64,000 bases of DNA from Adineta ricciae (GCA_905250025.1 CAJNOJ010000149.1:186001-250000); one strand, 5' to 3'; shown: positions 37,373-51,490, counted from the stretch's first letter. The notes: generated by a model not told the origin, from the sequence alone. Translations and numbers: made by a program.

Positions 37373-40300
37373 TTAATTTCGTCGATGATGAGTTTTATCA
37401 ATGACATCAGGTGCTGATGCTACAGGTGCATTTCCTGGATATTCAATTGATGGAAAGAAGCCTTTTTCTTTGAAAACAGATCTAATACAACCAATCAAAA
37501 TGGATTTGCAATCGAATCTATTCAAAATAAACTTACTCATAAAACCGCACATGTGTTTCCAATTGATTTAATAGCAATTGCTGCTGTTTTGAATGTGCTT
37601 TGAGCATCTAATTATCAAAAATATGTATCTGATTGAACAATGAATGTACTTACTTTATATTTCTTTTGGCCACTTTGACATCCATTCAGATCGGTCGAAA
37701 GTCCACGAACAAATTGTTGTAATACGGCATTTTTACTCTTCAAATTATCTCGATCGCCTGTTAATTGTTGCATTAATGCCGGAATTCTTTTCAAATTTTC
37801 GTGTAATGATCCATTTCGACCATTACTATCACTATCATCCAAACTAAACAAATAAAAAGACGATTAATCAACTCGGAACTTCCCTCCTACAACCAATTAA
37901 TTCTATTCTACATTTATTGACCATCTAACCAATCGTGCAACACAATTAGAAGAGAAACACACAAACAAATGCAAGTGAAATTGAAAAACCTGACACAAAT
38001 CTTCACATATATCTGATCTCAAGTGATTAGAGAGAACACTCGACGTTAAAAGCAAGAAGTTAAATGACTAGACAAACCAAACATAATCAAAAACAAACAA
38101 TGAGATTCAAACATCAAACGACTTAGAAAGATTTGCTTAGTGTGATGATTTTACCACAATTCAGGAATGCCTTCGTGAATAAAGTTTAATGCTTGATCAC
38201 AATCTTTTCGTAAACGTTTCTGTTCTTCTTGACAACGATTCATATTTTCACGCATGAGTTTCACTTCTTCAGTCAAGGATGCGTTTTCCTGACGAAGACC
38301 AGTCAATTCTGCATCTTGTTTCGCACACTAATCAAAACATAAGAAGCTGATTCAAAAGAGAAGAATGATTTTAATTGTATACTTTTGTATTTAATATCGT
38401 GGTACTTTTGATTGAACTTTCGAGTTCGTTTTTTACTTGTTCAAGTTCGTGATCACGTTTACGGGATAGACGTTTGTATTCGTCATTTGATCGTTCAAGT
38501 AAAGCAATGTGTCGCTTTAGTTCTTGATTCATTTCTTCGACTTTGTCAAACTAAAATAGAAGACATTTGTTTTTCTTGCTGTTAGCAATATGGAAGAGTC
38601 AGAAAATCGAGACAATTCGAACCTTTGAAGCAGTTGCTGTTTGTTGATATTTCAATGCTTGAATTTCGGATTGTGTTGCATTTAATTCGTTTTTCTTTTG
38701 TTCAACTAAACCTAATGTATTTTTATTTGCTTCTTTCAATGATATCAATAGTAATTCACATTCATTAATCTAAAAACAAGAAGAAAATCGAATTTTTTGA
38801 AATTTATTCGAAAGAAAATGTGAACTTACCTTTTCCTGGTACGATAATTCATTCTGTTGGATCGTTTTTTGCAAAGCTTCATTCTGTCCAAGTGTATTTG
38901 CTAATTGTTTTTCAAATTTCTGTATTTGTTGATGCAATGAACGAATTTCATTATTATATCCATCGGTATCGTTTTCAAATTTCTCAATCTAAAATTCGAA
39001 GTTAATATTAACTTTTCTCGACAACGAGATATAATTGCACCTTTTTAGTTGCATTTGCCATGTTTTTAATTAATTGATCACGCTCACGAACAGTTTCATC
39101 CAATGTATGTTTCAAACGTTCGATTAATGTTTCCGCTTCGAAATGAGTTTGTGCTTCGGTACTATGAAAAAATGTTCGAAATAAACGAATATACTTTCGA
39201 AGGAAGAATTTACTTGAGTTCTTTACGTAATTGAACTACAGTTGCTTCTTGTTCGTCAATTTTGCCATGCATTAAACCCTCCGCACGATGGAAATCATCG
39301 ATTTTACTTCGCATACGTTTCGTTTCCATTCGTAAATGTCGATTCTCGTTGCTCGTCTGTGACCATTTTCGTTTATATTCTCGAACATATAAATACGCTT
39401 TTTCTAAAACTGGTTTAACAGCCATAAACTGTAGAAGTAAATCTTCATGCTGACTACGTAAAAGCGTCAACATTTTCGTTGATTGTTCTAGACGTTCATC
39501 GAGTGAACGTAACTTATTCGCATCTTCACTCAAATCAGTGATTTGTTCATGAAGTTTCGATGTACTGACAACCCATTGTTCACTCGTTTCGGAGGCCTAA
39601 TGACGAAGCCAACTAAGATAATGAACAGTTTTGTAGGACAATTACCTTTCGGACAACTGTTTTGAAACAATTGCCAAGTAAAGTTAATTTACGTTTGTAG
39701 ATCTTCGCTTCATCCATTGATTGAATCAACTAAAGAGATAGTTTAGTGAGAGATTTCGCTTTTGAGAATTTTCGTTGACTCACTCGTTCTTTGTGTGAAC
39801 TATCGGATAATTCTACTTGTTCGAATTCGTATCGACGCTTGGTTAATTCTTCATTTAAAACGGCGTGTTCGTCTCGGAGTTGTTCGTATGTTCCAATCAT
39901 CGTCGAAAGTTCGTTTTCGACTGTTTTCAAGCGTTGTTCACGTTCGAAATATTCTTCGTTTGTATATCGATGTTCTTTTTCATAAGAGTGAAAGTCTTGT
40001 TGAACCTGATGGAGGCGATTTGTCACTGTTGATAGCTGCAAAACGAAAAGTTGGAAAAGTAATTCGAAAGACAAGAGAACTTCTGTGAATACTTCATTCG
40101 TTTTGTCGGTAGAATGTTGTTTCAATATTTGATTTTCGACTTCATGTTGAACGATTTCATCATGTGCTTTTGATAGATCAGTTTTGCATTTTTCATAATC
40201 AATTTGCAGACGTGATAGCAGATGATTCAATGATTCGATTTCACGTTGTCGACTGTCTGATGATTGATTCGCCTCTTCCAATGACGATTCAGTTCGGCGA

Positions 40301-43300
40301 AGAACTTCTTTTAAATCCGTTTCCTAACAAGATGAACAAAGTTTCTCACTTGTTAACGAAAACTCATCTGTTTACTTTAGCAATATGTTCTTGAACAAGT
40401 CCTCGTGCTTGGTTAAGTTCGATTTTCAATGAATCATTGGTCATCATTGTACTCTTCAATTGCATTTTGAAATCTTCAGCTTGATGTGTCGCCTCCGTGG
40501 CACGTTTTTGTTCTTCATCTAATTGTCGTGTTAATAACATAACTTTTGCAACTGATTTTGAACCGATTTCTGTTTCATTGGATAGCAATTTTTGAATATT
40601 TTCCAGTTCATTTTGATACTTTTCGTTCTGCTCTTGAAGTTCATTTCGTTCGCTTCTAACATTGGAAAGTTCTGATTTTAATCCATCGATGTCATTTAAA
40701 AGCGTATGTTCCTTGCTCTTCAATGAAGCGATTTCGCTATTCAATTCTTCTAATTCATGGGTAAATTGACGTTGTTCATCTTCGCGATAGATTTTGGTAT
40801 TACGTAATTCCGATTCGGACCGTTCGCATTGAAGAGCAATTGTTTCTTTCTATACAAAAGAAATGAATTTTGTATTTTATTGAATCAATCAAGCAGATAC
40901 GAGTTAATTAATTCCTATTGAACATTTTTTGACCATTCCTCTCTTATTTAACATTATATTCTCCTTGAAACTGCTCGAGTTATGATTTTACCGAGTAGTT
41001 CTCAACAAGCCTGGGAGAGACGTCATGGTTCTGTATATATTATAAGTTTGTCTTTTTTCCAAGTGTTTGTTTTAGAATTGTTTGTATTGAAATGAAACTC
41101 ATCATAAGTGACGACGGAGAGATGTTTCTAAGGCTTCATTTAAAAGCGTCTTTTTCTTTGGCAGTGTTTGATGTAGAAGAATTGTTTCTCACAAAAGATA
41201 GTTTTACCTCTTCTTGAACTCGTAATAAATCTTGTTGTAATGTCTTAATCCGGTTTTCTTGTTCTTCTTGAACATTGTTCAAACGAACGATTTCTTTCTC
41301 TTGAATTAGGCATTCTTCTTTCGCGTATTTTGATTTGATTTCCAAATCATGAAGGTTCTGATCACAACGAACAAGTTGTTCTTGTTTGATTGTTAACTAA
41401 AAGCAAAAAAAACTGTTTTACAAAGGAGAAAATCAACGACAAAGTTTACTTGTTTGTTCAATGCTTTGTGTGTCTTGTGAAATTCATCTTGTTTTACTTT
41501 CAATTCATGAGATAAATGTTGAAGTTGTTCATTCAATGCAATATTGGTTTGTTCTTGTTCAGTTAATGTCTTCGTCAGATGTCGAACCTGTAACAGGAAA
41601 TGACTTTCTTTGTAAAATCAAGCATATGATCGAAATTACTTCTCGTTGAAGGATTTTCACATCATGCAAGGCTTTCGTTGCATTGTCTTCAGCAAATTTT
41701 TCTCGATGATGACTTTTAACTAAACCTGTTTCTAATGTTTCGGATAATTGTGCAACTTCCGCTGTTTTTTCAATAACAATTTGCTCCAATTCGTCAACAT
41801 GCGCTTGTTTATCGATCGCTTCTTTATGTTTTTGTAATAATTCACTTTTGAGCTTCTCCATTTCTTCTTCGTAATCCATCAATGTTTTGTTACGTAGGTC
41901 AACAACTGTCATCGTTTCGAATAACTTCGTTTCGATTAAACTGTTCTGGTTATTCAAATCATTAACTGTATATTGTAATTGTTCATTTTGTGAAGTTATT
42001 TCTTGTAATGAACGTTGAAGTTTATCGATCTGCTCGTTGGATTGCTGAATTGCATCACGTAACTGCTGTTCTTCTTCTTCGAGCGTCACATTTTTACTAT
42101 GTTCGACTGAGAGATGATCTTGGCATGTACGTAGTTCGATGGATCGCTTATCGAGCTGAAAAAAAGAAACGATTTTTATCGTTAAAAGTGTCCTTCGTTA
42201 AAACTATCATAACAATCGTGCCGTACAGAGACGAGAAACACGTCTCGACAGTACTTTTCAAGGTCAGTTTCATATTATTTTCTACTTCAAAGCGATGATT
42301 AGTGAAATTGACAAACAAAAAATACTCTCGTATTTTAAGCCACTTGAAAATTGCAAGTAGATTATCGATTTTGAATAGAGAAATCGTACCTCCTCATCTT
42401 TTTCTTCACAAAGACGTTTTAACGAGCGAATTTCTGAATGCAACTGTTCAGTATCAGTTGAACTTGTTTGATAATGTTGTTCTAATTGTTCATCATGCAT
42501 CTTCTTGGCAAATCGAAGATCCTGTTCAAGTTTGTTGACTAATGCATCTTTTGTCTTAAGCTAAAATAACATCACAATGAAATACTCAATTTTTTTCATC
42601 AGGTTTTACTTCAGAGACAAGTCCGTCAAGCCGTTTTCGTGTTGAATGCAACTCTTGATCGAGTTTCTCGTATTCAACTTTCGATACAGTTGATTCAATC
42701 GGTTGAATAGGAAGCGCTGCTGTATTATTAGATGATATTTCGTGTTGAAGATTACGTATTTGTTCTTCAAGATCTGTTGTGATGGAATCTTTCACGCGAC
42801 ACTAACGAAAACGAATTATTGAATACGTGTGAAACTCGACGGAACTTACTTGTCGTTGAAGATCACTACATTCATTTTCTAATTGAACTTTTTCATTAAC
42901 AATCTGTTCGATTTGTTGAACATATTGTTCAATTTGTTGTTTCTTTGTTTTGATATCATTGTTAAGTATAGCTGTTGATTCGCGATGCCGATCGGAGATT
43001 GTTCTTAATTTTGTTGATAGATCATGAATATGTTCGTCGGAACGTTGTTTGCTTTGCTTTAATTCTTCCTGAAGTTCTTTCAATTCATTTGTTTTAACGC
43101 GAATCTAATCGCAAAGCGGATCATAGAGAATATCTACAAGAAAATCGGGTTTTCTTACGTCCATCTTGACTGTTTCAGATTTTTGACATTCTTCCGCCAG
43201 TTTTGTACGAAGATCTTCGACTTTTTTCGACAGAACAAGATTCTAAATATACATAAAACAACGATTTATGTATGAATAGTTGGATGAATAAATATCAACC

Positions 43301-44626
43301 TGTCCTTTTAAGTCATCATCTCCAGTATAAGAGGAAAAAGTTGAATGTTTATTCGTTGCCTTAAAACACAACTCAAAGCATCGTTCTTGTTCATGTCAAA
43401 GTCATCTATCTACTTGGAGAGTTAATTCATCTTGAGCTTTTTTCAATTGGTCGATTTCGGCTTGTAAAACCTGAATACGTTCGTCACGATATTGAATTTC
43501 TCTATGCAAGGGAATAGTATTGTAAAGTTCATCATTGGTCACTCCGATGATCGTATCGGCTGGAATAGTTTTCAATTGTAAGCGTTTTGTATCCCATTTT
43601 CCAGTTCGTTTCGCTGAATTGATGAAAGATGTTAACGAATCAAGATCGTGTTTTAAATCGAGATTCTCATGACTCAATTTCCATTTTTCTGATTCGACAC
43701 CCTGTGTGGGAAAAAGATTCTTATAGAAATGTTGGTTTCGTTACAGAAAGGTTTTCACTTACGTTGACAGTTTTTGAGACGTCGGATAGATGATGTTGCT
43801 GGAAAATATATTGAATTTACGATAGAGAATTGTTGTGGTGAGAAAAACATACCTGCAGAGAAGCGTGAGCTTTCTTCAATTTACTTTCAAGCAAAGTAAC
43901 ACGTTGATTTGCTTCTTTTTCAAGCTCATCAAGGCTTTGCAAAAGTAATCGTGTTTGAATCGAGAGATCTTTTACATAACTTTCATAAACGGCTAGTTTT
44001 TGCTGAAAGAAATCAAATGCAATCTTCGATTACGTAACAACAACAAAAAATCATCAAATTGCCTTCTATTTTTCTTAGATTAATAGTCTGAAAGCCCAAT
44101 CAGCCGAGTCGCGTTCTCAAAATAAGCAAAGCTAGATCCTTCTTCTAGTACATTCTTCATGAAAAACTCAATCATATCGAAGGATTTCAAATATATAGAC
44201 GATACATTCAAAAACTCATTTTTTTAAACAAATTATCCTCTGTATACTCTTTCAAGTGGAAACCCTACATGTTTCGTTTATTCATCAAGTATTATAACAC
44301 AATTTCATTTTGTTCTACCTTCAAAACTCAATGAAGACCTTATGATCATCCTCATATAACATTTGTACTGATTCACACAGAAAACTCTTGGTTTACTTAG
44401 ACCTTAAGCAATCTTATTCAGATCGGATGTAAATTGAGAAAAACTACAAAAAAAGCAAATCGAACCACTTGTTCGTAATTCTGTATACCTTGTGTCGGTC
44501 ATCAGCCGTAATATGTTTCTCATCGATACTGGTTAATTTCTTCACATAGCGACTTTGAACTTCTTCGAATAGTGTCGCAACATGTTTAACATTGAGGTTT
44601 TGATTTGTACATGTCGTGTTACTCAT
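37373..44626 (-). CDS. Very long coiled-coil protein, probably centrosomal or ciliary
   Basis: About 25 exons encode almost continuous heptad-rich coil from ~44.0 kb to ~37.6 kb, well over 1,500 residues by estimate. The start ATG is at 44626 (MSNTTCTNQNLNVKHVATLF). A ~490-bp first intron leads to coils such as YVKDLSIQTRLLLQSLDEL, RDERIQVLQAEIDQLKKA and IRSLKRLCEEKDEE. A non-coil break near 43.5-43.65 kb reads KRTGKWDTKRLQLKTIP. The C-terminus is short and Pro-rich (GFFPSIEYPGNAPVASAPDV) with the stop at 37373. Such layouts are seen in CEP, CFAP and golgin-type scaffolds. I compared it mentally with CEP135, CEP83 and CFAP58 and could not assign it. An intron near 40.85-41.2 kb is unusually long. 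Confidence 0.65.
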
Positions 44627-45191
44627 GGAGAAAGAAAAATAAAAATAGAAATGTGTGGTTTAATAGCAGAAGGACATTTCGCTTTATATGGTTTCTTATT
44701 CTTCACCTCCATTCACTTAATCATTCCTCTGACTCGACCTCTATACATATCCGATGCACTTCTACTCAAGTGCATTACTGTGTCAGATTCCATTTATGCT
44801 TACAATCGATATCGGCAACAAAACTAAAACGAACGAATTCGAATCATGAAGAAAAAAATATTTATTTATCTATTCGCAGAAAAAAAACGAAGATTAATTT
44901 TTGCGACTGATGAACATTTATAAATAATAAACATACATGACGAATCAAGTTTTTTCTTCTTCTTTTTTGTTATGTTGTGTATTACATATGTACTCAAACA
45001 TGAAGTGTTATTTTTCTTCAGAGTTTTAGATTATATTATATTATCTATTTTTCTTTTGTTCATGTTATTATCGTTCCAATCATTCAAAGTATTAATTAAC
45101 AGTAAACAAACGATTTTCCAACCTATTTATTTTGTCTCTTCATATATTATGGCTAAATATACTTATTAAACGTTAATTCCACTAGATTATC
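44627..45191. other. Divergent intergenic region (coiled-coil gene / eIF4B)
   Basis: Shared upstream region of two divergent genes. It is AT-rich with T-runs before 45060 and overlapping short frames on the plus strand with no family signature. No clear TATA box is singled out. Confidence 0.35.
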
Positions 45192-47784
45192 ATGTCCGAA
45201 AGTCAAAAACCGGCAACAAAAAAACCGAAGAAGGGCAAGACTATAGCATTGAACGATTTTCTTGCTGATACATCAAAGACCGTTACTGTCCGTGCAACAA
45301 ATTGGTCGGATATTGTCGATCATGAAGAAGCAGAAACTAAACCTATCCGTAATTCTTCTAGAAAAATCTGTTTTAATCATATGATCGTTGATGTTTTCTA
45401 GTTATTGATATTGGAGCACTACCTACAGCTCCTCGTGGTGTCTCAGAAGTTGACCCAAATACTATACCAACGAATCCTCCATTCATTGCTGTTGTAGCAA
45501 ATCTCTCTTTTGAAATCGATGACGAAAATCTAAGAAGAATATTTGCTGATTTAAATGTAAGACATGTTTACGGATGCGTTGATCTATCGATCAAATTCTC
45601 TTTTTTTGTGTTTAGCCTAAATCAGCTCGAGTATTACGAGAAAATAATCGCAGTCGCGGAGTTGGCTTCGTTGAATTTGAAACACGTGACAACTTAATCG
45701 ATGCTTTAAAACGAACAGACAAAGAGATATATGGGCGTAAAATGCGTATTACTGTTTCCGACAAGACAGATATGCAGGTAGATGGAGGTCGAGGATCATT
45801 TGGCGGCCAACGATCGAATCGAGGTGGCGGTAGTGGTGGTGGTGAAGGGCGACCAGAAATGGATGAAAGATGGACAAGAGCCAAGGGTGAGTAATTCATG
45901 CAGAAGGGTCGATTCAAGGAAAGACTCCTCTTTTAGCACGACCTGACGATGCGTCGGATGATCGACCAAGTAGTGGATTTAATCGTGACAGACAAAACCG
46001 TGGGGATCATGGCCGATGTATGCTTTTCTGAGTAGAATACGCGAGATCTTTTTAAATCCGTTCGATTTCTAGCAAATATGGGTGGTGGCTCACGAGATAA
46101 TCATGGTAATGATTATGGATATGGATATCCACGTAGAAGCGATGATCGCGGTGGAGTACACAGCGGTGGTAATCGGGATTATAACCGTCAGGGACAACGC
46201 AATTGTCATCAAGATGATGATAATCGATCGAACAGTGGTGCCGACAGACCTCGTTACTCAGGTCGATACAGTGATACACGGTAAAATCGAGATCTTATCC
46301 AATATCCCTCGTCTCATATTGTTGCCTATTAATTCTAGTGATACGCGAGATCGAAATCGAACGAATGGTATTTGATTTGTTTTTCTTTCTTCTAAATTCT
46401 CTAAACATTCTTTTGTATGATTCTCAGATGAAACTCGTGATGATCAACGAGAACCACCACGAGAACGTCAACGTTTACAACTTCAACCACGTACGAAACC
46501 ATTGGATGAATTCGAACCATTATCGGGTTCCTCATCATCTATTAATAACGTTGCTGCTAATGCTGGACAATCGTCGATATCCAATGCAGATGACCCATCT
46601 TCACCCTTGGCAAATACTTCAACTCAACAAAATCAAGATTTATCATTCAATGAGCATCGAGATGATAATGAACCACAAGAATCTCGAAATTCCGATGATC
46701 GAGTAAATACATCTGATGAACAATCAACAGTGAAACCATCGCGTGGTGCTGGTGCTTCGATATTTGGTGGAGCGAAACCGGTGGATACAACTGCAAGAGA
46801 ACGTGAAATTGAAAAGAAGCTAAAAGAACTTGAAATGACTTCTAGTGAAACAACGGGTGATACTGAAGAAAAACCGGCACCATCATCATCTAGGTAACAC
46901 ATAATCTATGTTACATGTATGAAAGTTATTTTCGATAAATCATCTGTTAAGACCATCACATTATCGTTCTGATCGAGAAGGTTACCGTGGTAAACGATCA
47001 TCACATAATGATGAACATCGAGATGGACGAGATGACGGTACTAAAAGCTAAATACATTCTCATAAACAATACTTTTATACTGTGTATATTCTTTAGGCCG
47101 ATCTGGACAAGGTCTAGATCATCACCACAAACGTGAATATAGTGGTAAGTATTACGGAAGGATGATTCAATAAACGTCAATTGTTTGATAAATTTAGGCG
47201 GCCGACAGTATGAAGATGATGGTCGACGACGTCATACTGATGATCATCCACCATCAGCACGACGTGGTGGCCACGATCGAGAACGTTATGGCGGTGGTCA
47301 ATCACGACGTGATCACGATTCTGTTCGTTTTAATAAATATAATCATTCAGATCGTGGTATACAATCTTGTTTTCTTTTCTTTCACCATGAATTTACTTAC
47401 ATGTATATATTCAGATCATGAACGTAATAATAATCGACAACGTGAACGAGAAGATCGCAATCAAGATCCCGATGAATTTAGCACTTATGGTCGTCCATAC
47501 AATAACCAACACGGTGATGGCTTTTCTCGAAACCGACCACGGTAAAATCTTCAATGTAATCTTTCATAACTTTTCATTCTATCGTTCAGTGGTGGACAAC
47601 GTCAAAACGTTCCAGCTACAGATGATTCAAGCAAAGTAAGTCACGTAATTCTCGATCGAACTGCTCGAATCGAATTGCAATTGTTTAGCTCCAATTATCC
47701 AATAAATTCTGTATGCTTAACGATGATGATCTTGATGATGATAATGAAGATAATGATGCTCAAAGTCCAAGTATTGACGAGTAA
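45192..47784 (+). CDS. EIF4B: Eukaryotic translation initiation factor 4B
   Basis: eIF4B stimulates the eIF4A helicase and helps recruit mRNA to the 43S complex. The ATG at 45192 opens KKPKKGKTIALNDFLAD, the conserved eIF4B N-terminal box (KKGKTISLTDFLAE in vertebrates). Next come ALPTAPRG, then a single RRM (PPFIAVVANLSFEIDDENL, RGVGFVEFETRDNL, YGRKMRITVSD). A long Arg/Gly/Asp/Tyr-rich region runs over several small exons (~45.95-47.55 kb), matching the DRYG self-association region. The diagnostic GASIFGGAKPVDTTARERE is at ~46750-46805. The RG/DR-rich stretch continues after this box and ends in an acidic tail (DDDLDDDNEDNDAQSPSIDE). Introns are ~50-60 bp. Order of the parts differs a little from vertebrates, since Arg-rich exons also follow the SIFGGAKP box. 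Confidence 0.9.
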
Positions 47785-48916
47785 ATACTTACAAACATTC
47801 TCTATATTTTTGGTCGAGAAATTTTCTTGTTTGTTAATCGTTCTTGAGAGAAAAAAATCAAAATTAGATTTCATATATCATGAGGGAGAGAGGTAACATA
47901 CGTTTAACTTTTAATTCTGCAAGTTTAGTTTCTTTATTTTTCATTCTTTATTCGCGTGGGATTTCGGTTGGTTGTTGGATCTTTCCTTGTTCCTTTGTCA
48001 AGGCGTGGATGATGACTTTTGTTCTTCTTTCAGTTATTTCTTTTTGTTTGTTATCGTTATAACCTTTCTTCTTTCTCTCTCCCTCTATTTTTCTTTCATA
48101 AGGAAATTTTTTGTTGTTTATTGATGAGATATTCATCTTCTTCGTTTTTTTTTCACTATTATTCAAATAAACAAAGGAAAAAAAGAGATTAGTACATTTG
48201 AAATTGTCATTTCTTTTTCTTTCAGATTATTCTACGTTGATATTTTCACAAATCGTGTTGATGTAAGTATGTTTGGACATGTTCTTATCGATGGTTGTTG
48301 TTTTTTTTCTTCACTTGTGTTTTAGATCATGTCGGAAGAATTTGCGTGCTTATTTGATTTCTAATCAACGCGAAAAGATCTCGTTGTCGTTTTCAGATTT
48401 TTCCGTTCGTTGTTTTTTGTCTAATTATTCGTTTTTTAATCCATGTTATTTATTATTGTTCAATGAGATGCAAAAAAAGGAAACTAAGACTATCGTTTAT
48501 TCAAAATGGTTCATAAATGTTGTTGTTTGAAAAGACTATTTATATCTTTTGTTATTTATCGATGCATTGACTGATTCTTCTGTTGTTGTTCTTATATATT
48601 GATTTGTCTATATATCTATATATATATATCGATGTCCTTCTTATTGTTATAATGAGAGTCAAATACTGCCATCGAAGAGGTAAAGTAGACAATGAAATTG
48701 ATCAGATTAAATATGAAACACCAACACATTGTGTGTGCTACTCTTTTTTTCATTGCTGCTTGATAATTAACTAACCCTGATTTGTTTTTCAATTTAATGA
48801 TAATTCGAAACGATACTTCTTCGTCGTTCTTCTTTGGAATAGATGGAAAATGTTGGGTTGTTTTCTTTTTTAGAGCCTACTCTGCTTGTCCGGCAATATC
48901 AATTTGACAACGGCTG
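47785..48916. other. Intergenic region between eIF4B and ELAV-like genes
   Basis: No coding signal. T-rich stretches (~48060-48180, ~48290-48320) fit the eIF4B 3' UTR. A (TA)n-like tract lies at ~48609-48630. A pyrimidine run ending in TTTTTTAG near 48873 could be a 5' UTR or trans-splice acceptor about 45 bases before the next ATG. Confidence 0.4.
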
Positions 48917-51017
48917 ATGGAAACAAGACTAACTCGTCAACGTTTATCTTCGTCCTCGTCAGTATCACGCTCGCGTTCACCAATAGCAAATAGTGAACAA
49001 CGAAGTGCGTCGAATTCGCCCCGACGAGGACCGTCAACACCAGTGAAATCAGCGACGTATGGAACGAATAGTGATGGTGAACAGGATTTGGAAGAGCGAG
49101 AACCTTTAATGGCTGATGATTCTTCTAAAGCAGCTGCCGATGAAATATCATCGCCAATGATGTCAGATACTGACGAAAGTCATCACAAGAAACGAATACA
49201 TCATGGACACGGACATCATCGACATCGGCATCACAAACAATCAAAATCAAACAAACGTTCAATATCGCATCATCGACAATCAGTTAAACGAAGGTAAATA
49301 TATGCCTGTTGAAGAATACTCTGATTTAAATTGAAAATGGATTGAATTTTTTAGTAAAAAAGAGACGACATCGACGTCGCGACATAGTCAATCTGATGAG
49401 GACGATGAGAATTCTGTTCATTCACCAGAGAAGAATACGAGTGAAAGTGAGCATTCACCGGCAAAACAAGAAATTTCCTCGTCGGAAAAGGAATCCAATG
49501 ATGAACAAGAAGAAGGCATGATCGAAGGTAAATCTCTGTGAAAAAAATCTTTCTTTCCTCTCATCATATCGTTTCATCTCATAGGAAACAATACACCGAG
49601 TGATCGCCGTAGTAGCCGTCGTCATCATCGTAAAAAACATCGTTCTTCTTCGACAAACAATGAACGTACTAGTCAAAGTCCACAATCAACTTCAAGTGCC
49701 ACGCTAAAAAGTAATAAAGGTACACAGCTGATAGTCAACTATTTACCTGAATCATTACATGAAGCTGAATTTTATCAATTATTCGCTCGTGTTGCACCAG
49801 TTAAACTATGTAAATTAATCACCGACAGACACACAGGTCATTCGTACTGTTATGGTTTCATCGAATATCATAGCAAAGAGGATGCTTCAAAAGCAATCAA
49901 GAAATACAACGGTTATGGAATCGAGCACAAGAAATTGAAAGTCTCGTATGCTCAACCAAAAGGAAAAGCGAATACAAACGATGGCGATTTAGATAATAAA
50001 CATTCAAGTTCATTATCGACGCAAAAGAATCCAAATGTTTATATTACTGAACTTCCCGATGACTTTGATGAGAAAATGTTAAAACGTCTTTTTTCAAAGT
50101 ATGGCGATATTGTTCAAGCAAAAATTCTACGCGATCCACGTACAAGAATATCACGAGGTGTTGGATTTGTTCTAATGACATCGACTCGTTATGCTGAACG
50201 AGCGATCAAAGCACTTAATGGTTATGTACCATCAGGTGCAGAACGGCCTATATCTGTGAAATATGCCGATCCAAAGAAGACAGCAGCTGCAGCATCATCA
50301 ACATCGGGAAATCATAGTTCGTTATCTCGCTTATCACCAATGCCCAATGTTATTGGATCTTATGGTTATCCACCTGGTTTTCCTTCGTTGAACATGATCG
50401 ATCCGTATTATGCAGCAGCTCTTCATCATCACCATCAGCGCGCAGCAATGAACATGTAAGGCGAAAGACTTCCTCCTGTTCTATTTGCAATAATGAATCT
50501 TTTTCTTCATTCTTTCAGGAGAGATATGAGTCGGTCACCACCGCCGCTCCCACCTGCTTATTATGGCAGCGGAAATAGTCGTTCTTCTCGTCGGCGTAGC
50601 TCGTCACCTACTGTTTCACGTTCATATTCATCCTCCTCGTCGTCAAAGCATAATGCTAATAATTTATCGACTGGAATGACAAATTCTTTGTCGCGTTCAT
50701 CAAATTCCAACTCAACATCATTGGTTGCTGCTTATGAATTAATATCTAAAGGTTGCCAACAGGCAATCGATCCAAACGGCTTCGTTATCTACGCATTTGG
50801 CTTACCGCGTGATTGTGTCGAACATGAATTAGAAGAATTATTTCAACGTTATGGTGATGTTTATCGTGTATATATTGTAAAAAACTATACGACAGGTGAA
50901 TCAAAAGGTTATTCGTTTATAACAATGCGTAATTATGATGAGGCATGTCATGCGATTGACAGTCTCCACAATTCAACATTTCAAGGTCGAACAATTCAAG
51001 TACGATTCAAACAATGA
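48917..51017 (+). CDS. ELAV/Hu-like RNA-binding protein with three RRMs and an RS/His-rich N-terminus
   Basis: Four exons. The N-terminal ~240 residues are Ser/Arg/His-rich and low in complexity (SSSSSVSRSRSPIANS; HHGHGHHRHRHHKQ). RRM1 follows (TQLIVNYLPESLHEAEFYQL ... YCYGFIEY) and then RRM2 (PNVYITELPDDFDEKMLK ... RGVGFVLM, VKYADP). A linker of ~150 residues includes a second SR-rich patch. RRM3 closes the protein (GFVIYAFGLPRDCVEHELEE ... KGYSFITM, IQVRFKQ). Two adjacent RRMs, a long hinge and a terminal RRM is the ELAV layout. ELAV proteins bind AU-rich elements to control splicing and mRNA stability, especially in neurons (family knowledge). The long RS/His extension is not usual for the family. 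Confidence 0.85.
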
Positions 51018-51490
51018 AATCGATATCTATTTCACAAATCTAAAACAAATCTATTTATCAGAAAAAAGAAATCTGAAGTTTCATTCTTTGTTTTTTTTCT
51101 TTCTTCCTCGTGCCGTTGATCTTTATTTGTTGTTTGTTGTATTATTTGTGTGTTTACAAATATTAAATTTAGACGAATTCAAAAATAATAATATTATGAC
51201 AATATTTTAGATAAAATATTCTTCAACTCGAGTGTTTGTTTCTTTCTTTCTTATACACTTTATAATTCATGTAATTCGATGATTTTATCGGTATGTACAC
51301 AAGTGAATGTTTACAAACCATTCTCTTCTTATGAGTCATATCTTTTATTTAGAAATCCATGTAGTATACGTATTTCCTTTTGCGTTTCATACATCGATAA
51401 CCGGTTATAACGAAAATAGTACGATATTCAAGGCAAACAATTTATTCGATTCTATTGATAAGAAATTAATCAAGAAAATAGTTTTCGCCG
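51018..51490. other. Intergenic region
   Basis: Between the ELAV-like stop and the UBE2Z start. AT-rich 3' UTR-like sequence with T-runs (~51085-51100); nothing else is visible. Confidence 0.35.

Noticed and set aside
37373..44626. CEP135, CEP83 or CFAP58 identity
   Set aside because: Only generic coiled-coil similarity; no unique block of those proteins could be recognised.
46052..46279. Antisense His/Asp-rich frame opposite eIF4B
   Set aside because: It is the mirror of the Asp/Gly/Arg repeat coding sequence of eIF4B.
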